A stretch of 64,000 bases of DNA from Cylindrospermum stagnale PCC 7417. Its GTDB lineage: Bacteria > Cyanobacteriota > Cyanobacteriia > Cyanobacteriales > Nostocaceae. Shown piece after piece: positions 43,507 through 52,840 of the stretch. The stretch spans positions 2,186,501 to 2,250,500 of the forward strand of contig NC_019757.1 in the NCBI RefSeq assembly GCF_000317535.1, written 5' to 3'. A program made the translations under genes and the position numbers. Each line of letters starts with the position of its first letter. The first letter of the stretch is position 1. The notes beneath the pieces are model-generated. The model saw nothing but the letters and a program-made list of their open reading frames with translations. It made no database searches and had not been told where the DNA came from.

Positions 43507-46500
43507 CTACCACGGGTTGCCAATTAGAGTAAAAGCAGACCAGAAATAGGGATGTTGCAAGTTTTTGTCACCGAGTTCCTTCAGTACCGGTGGCAAAGTT
43601 ACATCGCCACGAGAAGTATTTAGTTTACCGTCCGCCAGTTGCACTTGCCCTTTTAGCATTGCCACTTGTGTTTGCCTGAGTGCTTCCGCTTTGATGGGGG
43701 CTGTTTTCAATTGCTCATAGAATTCACTCATCAATCCTAAAGTGCCTTCATCTGACACATACCATAAACTTGCGAGTGCAGACTTAGCACCAGATTGGAT
43801 GGCAAAACCAGCAAAGCCCAACTCTGCGTTTTCGTCCCCCAAGGCGGAACGACAAGCACTCAGCACCACTAGCTGCACGGGGGGGTTATTCCAGCCCAGT
43901 TCTCGGATTCGATCCATTCTCAATTGCGTATCCCACAACTGAATGTAGGAGTTACTAGGCGCACCAGGCTTAAATTCGCCGTGGGTGGCTAGGTGAATAA
44001 TGCCAAAGGGTGTTTGCTGACGCTGCGCTTGGAGATTTTTCAGGGTGAAGCCTTCGTTTAAAAAGGATTTACCCTGCCATAGTCGGGGAGTAATGGTTTT
44101 TAATTCTATAGGTACGGCTGGTAAAGGGTTTTGGTTGGCAAATTTAGATGCACCCATACCCAGAACCTCAGCTTTTTTAATGTCAACATAGTTTGTATCG
44201 GAGAGGCTGAGACTGGGCATTAAACCGACGCTGTAGCGTTCTACCAGGTACTGTTTCCCATCATAAAGGGCAGCAATCGGAAGCGATCGCAATCCCGTAT
44301 CCATGAGAAATGCTAAATTGTTAATTTTTCGCTCTTGCAGTTCAGTTTCTATCGGTGTAATTAACCACTCATACAGCTGTTTAGCTGAGTCTTTGTAGTC
44401 CTGACGCAATACCGGATCTGTGACTCGGTTTTTGAAGGTTTGGGCAACTGCGAGAATTTGCGATCGCGTCACCTTCAGCACTTTGCGAATTGGCTTCCCC
44501 TTGGCGGTAATAACCAGTAGTTCCAAGCGATCGCTTGGCGATGTTATGGGTATTGGTTGATTTTTTGACAGATCATTAGAGCCTGCAAGGGTTTCAGGGA
44601 CAAAATTAATATATATGAGTGCAGGTTTAACGCCAGTCGCATTTTCAATTTTTTGCAGGATATCACTGGCTTGGCTGACAGTTGTCATCTCAGTTTTGGC
44701 AGTAATACCTAAATATTGCTGAAACTGGTTGGTGAACTTTTGCTCAATTCCCAATGCCGCATTGTCGGCTGCAATGGGTAAGGTAACCAGTGGTAGTTGC
44801 GTATTGGGTAATTGTGCCAACTGCTCTGGATTAGGAAGATTATCTAAATTATTATTATTGGTCAAACTGAAATTAGCAGGAATTAAACTACCACTATTCG
44901 CACTGACAATATAACTACCTGCCACTGTATTCGCCGTCACGGGAATAGAAACAACGCCGCTGCTATTGGTTGTCAGGGTAGTATTTCCCGTGAAGTTGGC
45001 AGTTGCACCACTACTTGGGGCATTAAAATTAACTGTGGCGTTGGAGATTAAGTTGCCGTATTGGTCTTTAACTGTCGCTTGCAGTGAGTTGGCAAAAGCA
45101 GTGTTGACAACAGTAGCTTGCGGTGTTCCACCTGTAGCGATGATGCTGGCTGCCACATCTGGGTTATTCGTCAAACTGAAGTTAGCCGGGGTGAGACTAC
45201 CACTATTCGCACTGACACTATAACTACCTGCCACTGTATTCGCCGTCACGGGAATAGAAACAATACCGCTGCTATCGGTAGTCAGGGTAGTATTTCCCGT
45301 GAAGTTGGCAGTTGCACCACTACTTGGGGCATTAAAATTAACTGTGGCATTGGAGATTAAGTTGCCGTATTGGTCTTTAACGGTGGCTTGCAGCAAATTA
45401 GCAAAAGCAGTGTTAACAACAGTAGTTTGCGGTGTTCCGCCTGTAGCGATGATACTGGCTGCAACATCTGGGTTATTCGTCAAACTGAAGTTAGCCGGGG
45501 TGAGACTACCACTATTCGCACTGACACTATAACTACCTGCCACTGTATTCGCCGTCACGGGAATAGAAACAATACCGCTGCTATCGGTAGTCAGGGTAGT
45601 ATTTCCCGTGAAGCTGGCAGTTGCACCACTACTTGGGGCATTAAAATTAACTGTGATCCCAGAAACAGGTTTATTGAAGCCGGTTTCTGTTACTTGTGCT
45701 TGTAAGTCTGTGGAAAAATTATTGTTAACAGTGGTACTTTGTCCTGACCCAGCAGTAGGTATGAGATTATAACCCACCAACTCAAACGCACCAATATCAG
45801 GTGTTGTGCCTTGAGGTCGGCTGATACCACGTTGATCCGTAGTAATGTTTCGATCAGGTGTTCCAGCGTCAATTGCTAGACTACCTGGTAACAGGGCAAA
45901 GGTTTGGGTAGATCCGCCGTAGTCGCCTAGAACTGAGAGTTTTGGATCAATCGGCACAGCCGCCGTACCTACCTGATTACCATCGACTCCATTGTTAATG
46001 CCTGTGACACCAGTGCCATCTCCGATGAGGTTATAGCTACTAGCTGCATCCAGCAAGCCAAAGATATCGGGACTCGTTGGACTTGTATTGCCTGCCGCAA
46101 TAGTATTCTTCAGTGTCACCTTTGCACCTACTATATCCCTGTAGATGCCGCCGCCGTTGCTGCTGGCTGAATTCAGGCTGAAGGTGCTGCTGTTGACATT
46201 GACTGCACCACCATAAGCATAAAAACCAGCACCAAAGGCTGCGGAATTACCACCGAAGGTACTGTTATTCACAGTCACATCACCAAATGAGTTGTAGATG
46301 CCACCGCCGCTATTGGTTGCGGAATTACCACTGAAGGTACTATTGTTCACAGTCACTGTACCTCCCTCGCCACCTTGGTTATAGATGGCACCGCCGTTGC
46401 TGCTGGCAGAATTGCTACTGAAGGTACTATTGTTCACGGTCACATCGCCAAATGAGTTATAGATAGCGCCACCGAGACCACCACTTTCTATGTCGAAGGT

Positions 46501-49131
46501 TGTCGAATTACTACTGAAGATAACGTTATTGATATTCAGCGTCACCCCTGAGTTGACAATGCCACCACCATTACTGCCAACGGCTTTGCCATTAATAATC
46601 GCCAAATCATTGAGAGTTACTATCCCTCCCGTATCCGAAATATTAAACACACCATGATCATTTTCACCATCTACCTTGGTGTTACTTGCCCCAACACCAT
46701 TTAAGGTTAGAGGTTTATTAATCAATATAGTGTCGCCTGTGTAAGTGCCTGCACCCAAGTTAATTGTGGTATTTCCTGCTACGGAGCCAATTGCATTAAT
46801 CGCATTCTGAATTGAACTGGTAGACGCATTAGTCAAGTCTGGATTGACCTGATTGAGATTAAATGTCAGGTCACCCGTACTAGTCATATTGATTTGACCA
46901 TAGGGATTCAAGAAAAATTGCCGTGCTGTCAGCGTCAACGAAGCATTCCCACCTCCCGTCTGGTTAATCGAATCCGTTAGGGTAATATCACCACTACCCC
47001 CCGTCCCACCATTCGTTGTGATGGTGACATTCGTACCACTATCCAAGGCAGATACAATGGTTGCCGGATCAATATCGCTATTATTGGATGGGTCAAATAG
47101 TCCTGCTTGTATCGTCCCACTACCACCCTTAATAATATTGATATCGGTCGGGTCGAGTAACCAAGTCCCCGCTTGTCCATTTATGGCACTGGCATCTACC
47201 TTAGCACCCGTCACATCCAGGGAATTTTTCCCAGAGGTTTCCACTAAGCCACCGTTACCACCTTTAGCGGTAATTGTGCCGAAGAAGCGGGTGGTATCAT
47301 CTGCCCAGACAATGACTTTGCCACCGTTACCATTTTTCAACCCATCGGCATTGATCACAGAATCACTGCTAACAAAGGTACGGCTGGCATTGGGGACTGT
47401 TCCCTGACCTTGATAATCACCCCCAATCAGGACTGTACCGCCGTTGATACCAGAAGCGTTGAGGTTAGCTTTGAGGAGGGCAACGCGATCGCCTAAAATA
47501 TTAATTTGACCTGTGCTGTCAGCGATACTATTACTGAGATTGGCGACAGACACCTGACCACTAATAATGGTTGTACCAGCATCAGTAGGAATTGGTGTAT
47601 TTGTACTTGTCAGCTTGATCTCGCCATTTTCAACTGTTACCCCTGTGGCACTGTTGAGATTACCACCTGTAAGTAATGCAGGCAGAGAGAGTGGTGAAAA
47701 TGGTTGTGGGTTAATTTGGGCTTTCGTTTCTATCGGTAAATCTAAACTCAATAAACTATTTGCTGGTGCTAGCCGAACCAGTTTTTCTCCCGGCACTGCC
47801 ATGATTGTGATCTTACCGTTGGCAGCCGAAACCGTCCCCGTATTTATGACTGTCCCACCGAGTAACATCAGGTTTTGCCCCTCACCTACTCCCAGATTTC
47901 CGGCATTGAAGATATTTCCTGGCTGGCTAGTTGTAAACGCAAACTCCGTGGGATTGCCATTTAAATTGCTGTAGTTATTAGCGCCAATAGCATTAAACCA
48001 TTGCTGGTTATCAAACCCAATTGCATTGGCTGTTGTAGCTGTAAAAGATGCTGGCACATTTAAACTGGAATTCGCCCCAAATAGAATCCCCGCCGGGTTA
48101 ATTAAATATAAGTTAGCATTACCGCCTGTGACTGTAATTAGTCCGTTAATTAAGGAAGCGTTGCCACCGATGACACGCCCTAAGATGTTTTGTATCGATG
48201 GCTGAGAAAGGAAGTTAGCAGTTTGGTTGGCATCAACTCCAAATTGCGAGAAACTGTGAAATAAGTTAGTGCGATCGCTACTCAAACTACCGCCACTAAT
48301 ATCAATGTTGTTACCTTGTGTATTGATAACTGTGCCAGTACCATCGTTAGCTGGAGTAATTGATTGTGCTTGAGCGAAATTGGGAAGAAACCCCAGCATT
48401 AAAGGTAAAATACTTGCTGCTACAGAACTTACCCAAAGCTTGCGGCGTTTTTGTGCTTTGGTAATTATTTGATGCGATTGTCTAATTTGCTCTTGTTGTC
48501 GTTGCCGGGATATGCTTTCTGGATGGGTGCGGTAGTAGTAAAGCGGCTTAAAAATATGCTGCACTTGGGCAACTTCTGAAAGACGCAGACACAAGTCATA
48601 ATCTTCTGCTATTTTCAGCGACTCATTAATCCCCCCCACCAAGTCGAATACTTCCCGACGGATCAGTCGAAAGTGAAATGTCATAAACCTGTTTAACAAT
48701 TCTTCTCGGCTGTAGGGGACGAGACAACGATAGCCATAGCTGAGGATGTTGTCCTGTTCGTCGATATCTAGATAATCGGTGTAAACCCAACCCACTTCTG
48801 GTTGTGCATCTAGAACCGCTGCGGTTTCTGCCAGTGCTGTCGGCGCGAGTAAGTCGTCACTGTCTACCCAACCGATATAGGGGGCTGTAGTTTGGGCTAT
48901 TGCCGCTTTTAACGCCAATCCATGCCCCTGATGTTCTGCTACTACAACCCGCACACGGCGATCGCGCTTTTCATATTCGCGGGCAATTTCTGGGGTACTG
49001 TCTGTTGAGCCATCATCCCAAATTAGTAGTTCAAAATCACCCCTAGTTTGAGCTAAAATGCTTTCAATAGCTGCACGGAGATAAAGTTCTCGGTTATAAA
49101 CTGTGATGACAAGGGAAATTATTGGCATCAT
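43507..49131 (-). CDS. Giant fusion: GT2 glycosyltransferase + FHA-type exoprotein + CHAT protease
   Basis: 1874 residues. Residues 1-225 form a GT2 glycosyltransferase (VITVYNRELYLRAAIESIL, IWDDGSTDST, GWVDSDDLL). Next comes a basic-hydrophobic stretch ending FAQAQ (~232-258) that looks like a signal peptide in mid-protein. Then a TPS/filamentous-haemagglutinin domain (~260-480, NPAGILFGANSSLNVP), a beta-helix region with NNSTFSGNSA-type repeats (~850-1010), about three 103-residue Ig-like repeats (~1120-1420), and a C-terminal CHAT domain (~1560-1874) with His in IIHLATHGEF (~1711) and Cys in VLSACRSALG (~1757). FHA-CHAT proteins are usual in filamentous cyanobacteria; the GT2 head is the odd part. 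Confidence 0.88.
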   Translation of the reverse strand: MMPIISLVITVYNRELYLRAAIESILAQTRGDFELLIWDDGSTDSTPEIAREYEKRDRRVRVVVAEHQGHGLALKAAIAQTTAPYIGWVDSDDLLAPTALAETAAVLDAQPEVGWVYTDYLDIDEQDNILSYGYRCLVPYSREELLNRFMTFHFRLIRREVFDLVGGINESLKIAEDYDLCLRLSEVAQVQHIFKPLYYYRTHPESISRQRQQEQIRQSHQIITKAQKRRKLWVSSVAASILPLMLGFLPNFAQAQSITPANDGTGTVINTQGNNIDISGGSLSSDRTNLFHSFSQFGVDANQTANFLSQPSIQNILGRVIGGNASLINGLITVTGGNANLYLINPAGILFGANSSLNVPASFTATTANAIGFDNQQWFNAIGANNYSNLNGNPTEFAFTTSQPGNIFNAGNLGVGEGQNLMLLGGTVINTGTVSAANGKITIMAVPGEKLVRLAPANSLLSLDLPIETKAQINPQPFSPLSLPALLTGGNLNSATGVTVENGEIKLTSTNTPIPTDAGTTIISGQVSVANLSNSIADSTGQINILGDRVALLKANLNASGINGGTVLIGGDYQGQGTVPNASRTFVSSDSVINADGLKNGNGGKVIVWADDTTRFFGTITAKGGNGGLVETSGKNSLDVTGAKVDASAINGQAGTWLLDPTDINIIKGGSGTIQAGLFDPSNNSDIDPATIVSALDSGTNVTITTNGGTGGSGDITLTDSINQTGGGNASLTLTARQFFLNPYGQINMTSTGDLTFNLNQVNPDLTNASTSSIQNAINAIGSVAGNTTINLGAGTYTGDTILINKPLTLNGVGASNTKVDGENDHGVFNISDTGGIVTLNDLAIINGKAVGSNGGGIVNSGVTLNINNVIFSSNSTTFDIESGGLGGAIYNSFGDVTVNNSTFSSNSASSNGGAIYNQGGEGGTVTVNNSTFSGNSATNSGGGIYNSFGDVTVNNSTFGGNSAAFGAGFYAYGGAVNVNSSTFSLNSASSNGGGIYRDIVGAKVTLKNTIAAGNTSPTSPDIFGLLDAASSYNLIGDGTGVTGINNGVDGNQVGTAAVPIDPKLSVLGDYGGSTQTFALLPGSLAIDAGTPDRNITTDQRGISRPQGTTPDIGAFELVGYNLIPTAGSGQSTTVNNNFSTDLQAQVTETGFNKPVSGITVNFNAPSSGATASFTGNTTLTTDSSGIVSIPVTANTVAGSYSVSANSGSLTPANFSLTNNPDVAASIIATGGTPQTTVVNTAFANLLQATVKDQYGNLISNATVNFNAPSSGATANFTGNTTLTTDSSGIVSIPVTANTVAGSYSVSANSGSLTPANFSLTNNPDVAASIIATGGTPQATVVNTAFANSLQATVKDQYGNLISNATVNFNAPSSGATANFTGNTTLTTNSSGVVSIPVTANTVAGSYIVSANSGSLIPANFSLTNNNNLDNLPNPEQLAQLPNTQLPLVTLPIAADNAALGIEQKFTNQFQQYLGITAKTEMTTVSQASDILQKIENATGVKPALIYINFVPETLAGSNDLSKNQPIPITSPSDRLELLVITAKGKPIRKVLKVTRSQILAVAQTFKNRVTDPVLRQDYKDSAKQLYEWLITPIETELQERKINNLAFLMDTGLRSLPIAALYDGKQYLVERYSVGLMPSLSLSDTNYVDIKKAEVLGMGASKFANQNPLPAVPIELKTITPRLWQGKSFLNEGFTLKNLQAQRQQTPFGIIHLATHGEFKPGAPSNSYIQLWDTQLRMDRIRELGWNNPPVQLVVLSACRSALGDENAELGFAGFAIQSGAKSALASLWYVSDEGTLGLMSEFYEQLKTAPIKAEALRQTQVAMLKGQVQLADGKLNTSRGDVTLPPVLKELGDKNLQHPYFWSAFTLIGNPW
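44861..45670. repeat. 309-bp in-frame tandem repeat (Ig-like domains)
   Basis: Units of 309 bp (103 residues) start at 44861, 45170 and 45479. Copies are nearly identical, for example NAPSSGATANFTGNTTLTT recurring. They code bacterial Ig-like stalk repeats before the CHAT domain. Near identity implies recent expansion. Confidence 0.92.
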
Positions 49132-49442
49132 AACAATTACGATAAAATTTACGGTTAGCTCAAAAGTATATTATGCGTTTAAACTATGTTTTTTTCAAAC
49201 TCATTCATGGATATTTGCATAAATGGGAATGCACCGCCTTTACAATAGCTACACTGAAAAAATGCCTTTACATTCTTAGGTGGTTTGCTACATTTATCCC
49301 TTGGGTATGAAATGCTAAAGTTAACATTTGTAAATATTTGCAACCTAGACAAAAACAAGATAATTTTGGTATATTTAATTGCTGTTGATTTTCTGCTCTG
49401 TTATTTGTAAAAAAGTTACGAAGTTAAAAAAAATAATTTATT
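49132..49442. promoter_or_regulatory. Divergent gap between CHAT fusion and TPR genes
   Basis: 311 bp, very AT-rich, no ORF. It should hold the promoters of both divergent genes. No clear operator was seen. Confidence 0.4.
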
Positions 49443-51263
49443 ATGAGACATTTATTGATGAGGACAAAGAAACAGCAGAAATCAGCTAGATACATTCTCA
49501 CCTCTACAGCCTATCCGTGGTTAAAGACGGGAATTTTTAGTTGTAAATTAACAATAAGTGGTTTGAGTCGGCTGCTAATCTTAGGATTTTTAATTATTAA
49601 TTTTGGACAAACAAAAATTTCTTTAGCTGAAGAGAAATTAGAAATAAAAGATTTTGATTACTGGGCGGGTTTGTGTAAGCTGCTAGGAGATGAAAAGAAA
49701 TATAAAGAGGCGATTCCAGCTTGTAACGAAGCGATCGCGATTAAGCCAGAAAATCCAGATATTTGGATAGAGCGAACTGAGGTACTCTTAGGAGATGCCA
49801 ATTATTCCGAAGCATTAGTGTCTGCTGAACGAGCCTTGCGCCTCAAGCCGAAATATTCCTTAGCTTTAGCCAACAGATGCCAAGCATTATTTAACTTGGG
49901 CAAATACGCCGAAGCAGTAGCTGCTTGCGATTTAGCTCTCCGCTCAGATGGAAATTGGGGAGAAAGTACCGCCGTAGTCGCATGGTACAATAAAGGCATA
50001 GCACAAAGTAATTTAGGACAGTTTAGCGAAGCGATCGCCTCATTTAATCGCGCCCTAGAAATTAACCCCCAGAACGCTTTAACATTAGTAGACAACTGCC
50101 AAGCTCTATCTAAATTGGGCAGATTTGCCGAAGCCATCGCCGCTTGTGACTTGGCACTAAAAACTAATAGCAATTGGGGTAATATCACTCCAGCAATAGC
50201 ATGGTACAACAAGGGTTTAGCACAGAAAAAAAATAGACAAATTGAGGAATCAATTACCTCTTTTGATCAAGCAATTGCGATTAATTCTAAAGATGCTGAT
50301 ATCTGGATTGAACATGGTAACGCCTTATCTTTATTAGGAAAAATAGATCAAGCAAGCATCTCTTATGAATTTGCTGTAAAACTCAGTCCAAACTATTCTC
50401 TAGCCCTAGCAAACCAAGGTGCCAACCTCAACAAAATAGGTACAAAAGAAACATACCAAAAAGCCCTAGAAGTTTGTGAGAAAGCTTTAGAAGGTGATAA
50501 TAAATGGGGTGATGCCAGTCCGTCTCTAGCTTGGCAAGAACGGGGAATAGCCCTAGCAGGATTGGGGAAATATGAAGAAGGATTAACCTCTATTGATAGG
50601 GCAATAGCGCTCAGTGTGAACAGTGCTGAAATCTGGAATAATCGTGCTGCCATGCTGTGGTATTTAGGTAGATATTCAGACGCAATGGCTAGTAGCAATC
50701 GCGCCACTAAAATTAATCCTAAATATGCTCAAGCCTGGTTCAACAAAGGTAGAATTCTCCGCACATTAGAACGTTATCGAGAAGCACTAGCAGCTTATGA
50801 CAAAGCACTGGAGAACATTGGTAATTTAACTGATAATTCCCAGGTAGCAAATATCTGGGCTAACCGTAGTGTAGTTTTGTGGCATTTATCCAGAAATAAA
50901 GAAGCTCTGGCATCTGCTGATCGTGCTATTGGCATCAATCCTCAATTATCTCAAGGGTGGTATAACCGAGGTGTAGTTTTATTAGATTTAGCAAGATATA
51001 AAGAAGCAGTTACCGCTTACAATCGCGCCAATATCCTGGCTCCCAACAATGCTAATATTTTAGCTGGTAAAGGCATAGCCTTGTTGAGATTGGGTAGACT
51101 GCAAGATGCGATCGCCGCTTTTGATGAAACGTTAAAAGTCGACTCTGGGAACTCTTTAGCTATAGCAAATAAAACCATAGCCGAGCAAAGGTTACAAGAA
51201 CAGTTAGAGCGACAAAAGCCTAAATTACCAAAATTGCCAACAACACCGAGTAAAGGTAGATAG
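49443..51263 (+). CDS. TPR-repeat protein, probably exported
   Basis: 606 residues. A basic N-terminus and a hydrophobic helix (LSRLLILGFLIINFGQT, ~40-58) act as signal peptide or anchor. The rest is about a dozen TPR units (for example AIAIKPENPDIWIERTEVLL and ALEINPQNALTLVDNCQALS), ending in a basic Pro/Lys tail. It is a protein-binding scaffold. It is divergent from the CHAT fusion, and TPR and CHAT domains are commonly partnered in cyanobacteria, so it may bind or deliver that protein. Confidence 0.9.
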   Translation: MRHLLMRTKKQQKSARYILTSTAYPWLKTGIFSCKLTISGLSRLLILGFLIINFGQTKISLAEEKLEIKDFDYWAGLCKLLGDEKKYKEAIPACNEAIAIKPENPDIWIERTEVLLGDANYSEALVSAERALRLKPKYSLALANRCQALFNLGKYAEAVAACDLALRSDGNWGESTAVVAWYNKGIAQSNLGQFSEAIASFNRALEINPQNALTLVDNCQALSKLGRFAEAIAACDLALKTNSNWGNITPAIAWYNKGLAQKKNRQIEESITSFDQAIAINSKDADIWIEHGNALSLLGKIDQASISYEFAVKLSPNYSLALANQGANLNKIGTKETYQKALEVCEKALEGDNKWGDASPSLAWQERGIALAGLGKYEEGLTSIDRAIALSVNSAEIWNNRAAMLWYLGRYSDAMASSNRATKINPKYAQAWFNKGRILRTLERYREALAAYDKALENIGNLTDNSQVANIWANRSVVLWHLSRNKEALASADRAIGINPQLSQGWYNRGVVLLDLARYKEAVTAYNRANILAPNNANILAGKGIALLRLGRLQDAIAAFDETLKVDSGNSLAIANKTIAEQRLQEQLERQKPKLPKLPTTPSKGR

Positions 51264-51414
51264 TTACAAATTACAAATCTGCAAAAATATTTCGATCTAC
51301 CCTCAGTAAATACCTTAAATTCGATAACTGGCCGGTTGCATATGAAACAGGTTTCTAGATTCATTCTTTAACCGTGTTGGTACTTATTGTTTCTGCCATC
51401 CATGCTGGTGATTG

Positions 51415-51705
51415 CTAACAAAGTTCAAACTCAAACCGTGTATCCCATCCCATTTTTTGATCCGATGCCTGCACACTTTGTAAAGCCTTAACAATTTTTT
51501 GAAAAGTTTCTCCACCTAGATTTTTATGAGAAATTGCTGAATTATACCAAATTAAATTAACTGGACGTTCTACAACTGTAGTTAGAACATCCCAAAGGGC
51601 ATCAAGATTATTTCCATAGTATTCGCCAAAGTCAAGTAGTTGAGCAATCTGACGATGAAAGTCATATTCAGTAAAAATTGCTTTACCGTCAAGTAAAATT
51701 TCCAT
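51415..51705 (-). CDS. Barstar-family protein
   Basis: 96 residues, the normal barstar length. DGKAIFTEYDFHRQIAQLL, YYGNNLDALWDVLTTVVERP and the C-terminal acidic FEFELC fit the barstar (barnase inhibitor) family, which binds and blocks small secreted RNases. No barnase-like gene is visible in the window. It lies downstream of the minus-strand eCIS genes, 178 bp after the DUF6760 frame. It could be an immunity protein or an orphan. Confidence 0.82.
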   Translation of the reverse strand: MEILLDGKAIFTEYDFHRQIAQLLDFGEYYGNNLDALWDVLTTVVERPVNLIWYNSAISHKNLGGETFQKIVKALQSVQASDQKMGWDTRFEFELC

Positions 51706-51883
51706 AGCTGCTCCTCATACAGCAAAATATCCTACAGTTTTAGCAACTTTTACTGCGGCTGCTAAGGCATCTTACACAGAGGAACCTGACTGATACTTTG
51801 CCATCAAAAGTTTTAGCAAACGCTGCACTGGTAATCCAAATGCTAACACCCGCTCCAGTATTAATTTTGTAATGATAAATCGA

Positions 51884-52033
51884 TTATTCTTGTTGTATAA
51901 TCTTACCAATTTCCCCGACCCAGCGCCGTCGGTCGGGATGTTCTAAACTTAAAATATCTGCCAAACTCCAATGGAAATGATAAGCAATACAGGCTACCTC
52001 TTCACTCAGCGCATCAGAAGGGTAGCCGATTAT
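51884..52033 (-). CDS. DUF6760-like small eCIS protein, no standard start codon
   Basis: About 50 codons: IGYPSDALSEEVACIAYHFH, then SLADILSLEHPDRRRWVGEI, ending KIIQQE and stop at 51884. This is the small protein usually found in contractile-injection loci next to the tail assembly genes. The frame runs back to an upstream stop without ATG, GTG or TTG; only ATA, ATC or GTT are available near the expected start, which overlaps the end of the preceding gene. GGGGGA lies just upstream. It may use a rare start or a frameshift from the upstream gene, or it may be silent. Confidence 0.6.
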   Translation of the reverse strand: MIGYPSDALSEEVACIAYHFHWSLADILSLEHPDRRRWVGEIGKIIQQE

Positions 52034-52407
52034 TCCCCCGCTAAAGCTAACTCCACTTGAAAGTTACTACTGCATTGGGGGCATTGCACAGGAATGTAAG
52101 CTTCACCTTGCTGATTAATCCGATTATAAAATTCTCGTAAATAGGCAAGATCCCGCGAAAAAAGATTTTCCAATAAATCGGGAGTAATTTCTGTTAAATC
52201 ACCCAATCGCGTAATTACCCGTGATAGCATCACCAGCACTTTATAGCCTGAACTATCCTGAGCATCGCGGTTTTTTTGGATAATAATTTCATCCTTTGCA
52301 GTAGCTAGACGCATCACCCCTTGACGATGCACATTTGCCTCAGCGTCTACTAATCCTTTGGGAAGGGTAAAGTTAAATTCTGTCTGAAGTATATTTTCAC
52401 TATGCAT
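52030..52407 (-). CDS. eCIS tail assembly protein (zinc-ribbon paralogue)
   Basis: 125 residues, paralogous to the 109-residue protein just upstream (both start with LQTEF.FTLP and share the pattern GVMRL..A.DEI). The C-terminus adds CPQCSSNF, which with an upstream Cys/His could bind zinc. Such proteins act in assembly or chaperoning between tube and baseplate in phage-tail-like particles. The 98-bp gap before it is unremarkable. Confidence 0.7.
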   Translation of the reverse strand: MHSENILQTEFNFTLPKGLVDAEANVHRQGVMRLATAKDEIIIQKNRDAQDSSGYKVLVMLSRVITRLGDLTEITPDLLENLFSRDLAYLREFYNRINQQGEAYIPVQCPQCSSNFQVELALAGE

Positions 52408-52504
52408 ATAATATTTATTCTCTAAATATAAAGTAAAGCCAATAAATCACGCTTCTACAATTTTTACTGCAACATGTTTTTTAGATTTATCCTTGGCATT
52501 TTTA

Positions 52505-52834
52505 CTATTTATCTTCTGCCTCCAGTTTATTAATTTTAACTTCTTCCTCCAATCCATTGATTTGGCGATACAATTGCTGCAAAAAACTTAAATCGCCAGC
52601 AAAAAAGTTTTCCACTATTGCAGGCGTGATTTCCTCCAATGCACCCAAACAAGTAATCACACGAGATAAAATGATTACCGTAGCATAAGCTGGATTGGAT
52701 TTCACGCGGGGGTCACGCAAGGGGACAATTTCATCCATCGCCTTTGATAAACGCATCACACCTTTACGATGCAAATTGCCGTCATCATCTTTATACCCAA
52801 AGGGTAAAGTAAACTCAAATTCAGTTTGCAACAT
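52505..52834 (-). CDS. eCIS tail assembly protein
   Basis: 109 residues, MLQTEFEFTLPFGYKDDDGN with a conserved RKGVMRLSKAMDEI and ILSRVITCLGALEEITP. Similar to the next gene downstream, so the pair arose by duplication. It starts 6 bp after the third tube gene. Likely an assembly chaperone or tube-baseplate adaptor; assignment by context. Confidence 0.7.
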   Translation of the reverse strand: MLQTEFEFTLPFGYKDDDGNLHRKGVMRLSKAMDEIVPLRDPRVKSNPAYATVIILSRVITCLGALEEITPAIVENFFAGDLSFLQQLYRQINGLEEEVKINKLEAEDK

Positions 52835-52840
52835 CCGACG

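Noticed and set aside
44729-47974. Several plus-strand ORFs of 60-135 residues
   Set aside because: Antisense shadows of the repeat-rich FHA/Ig-like region; no RBS or family match.
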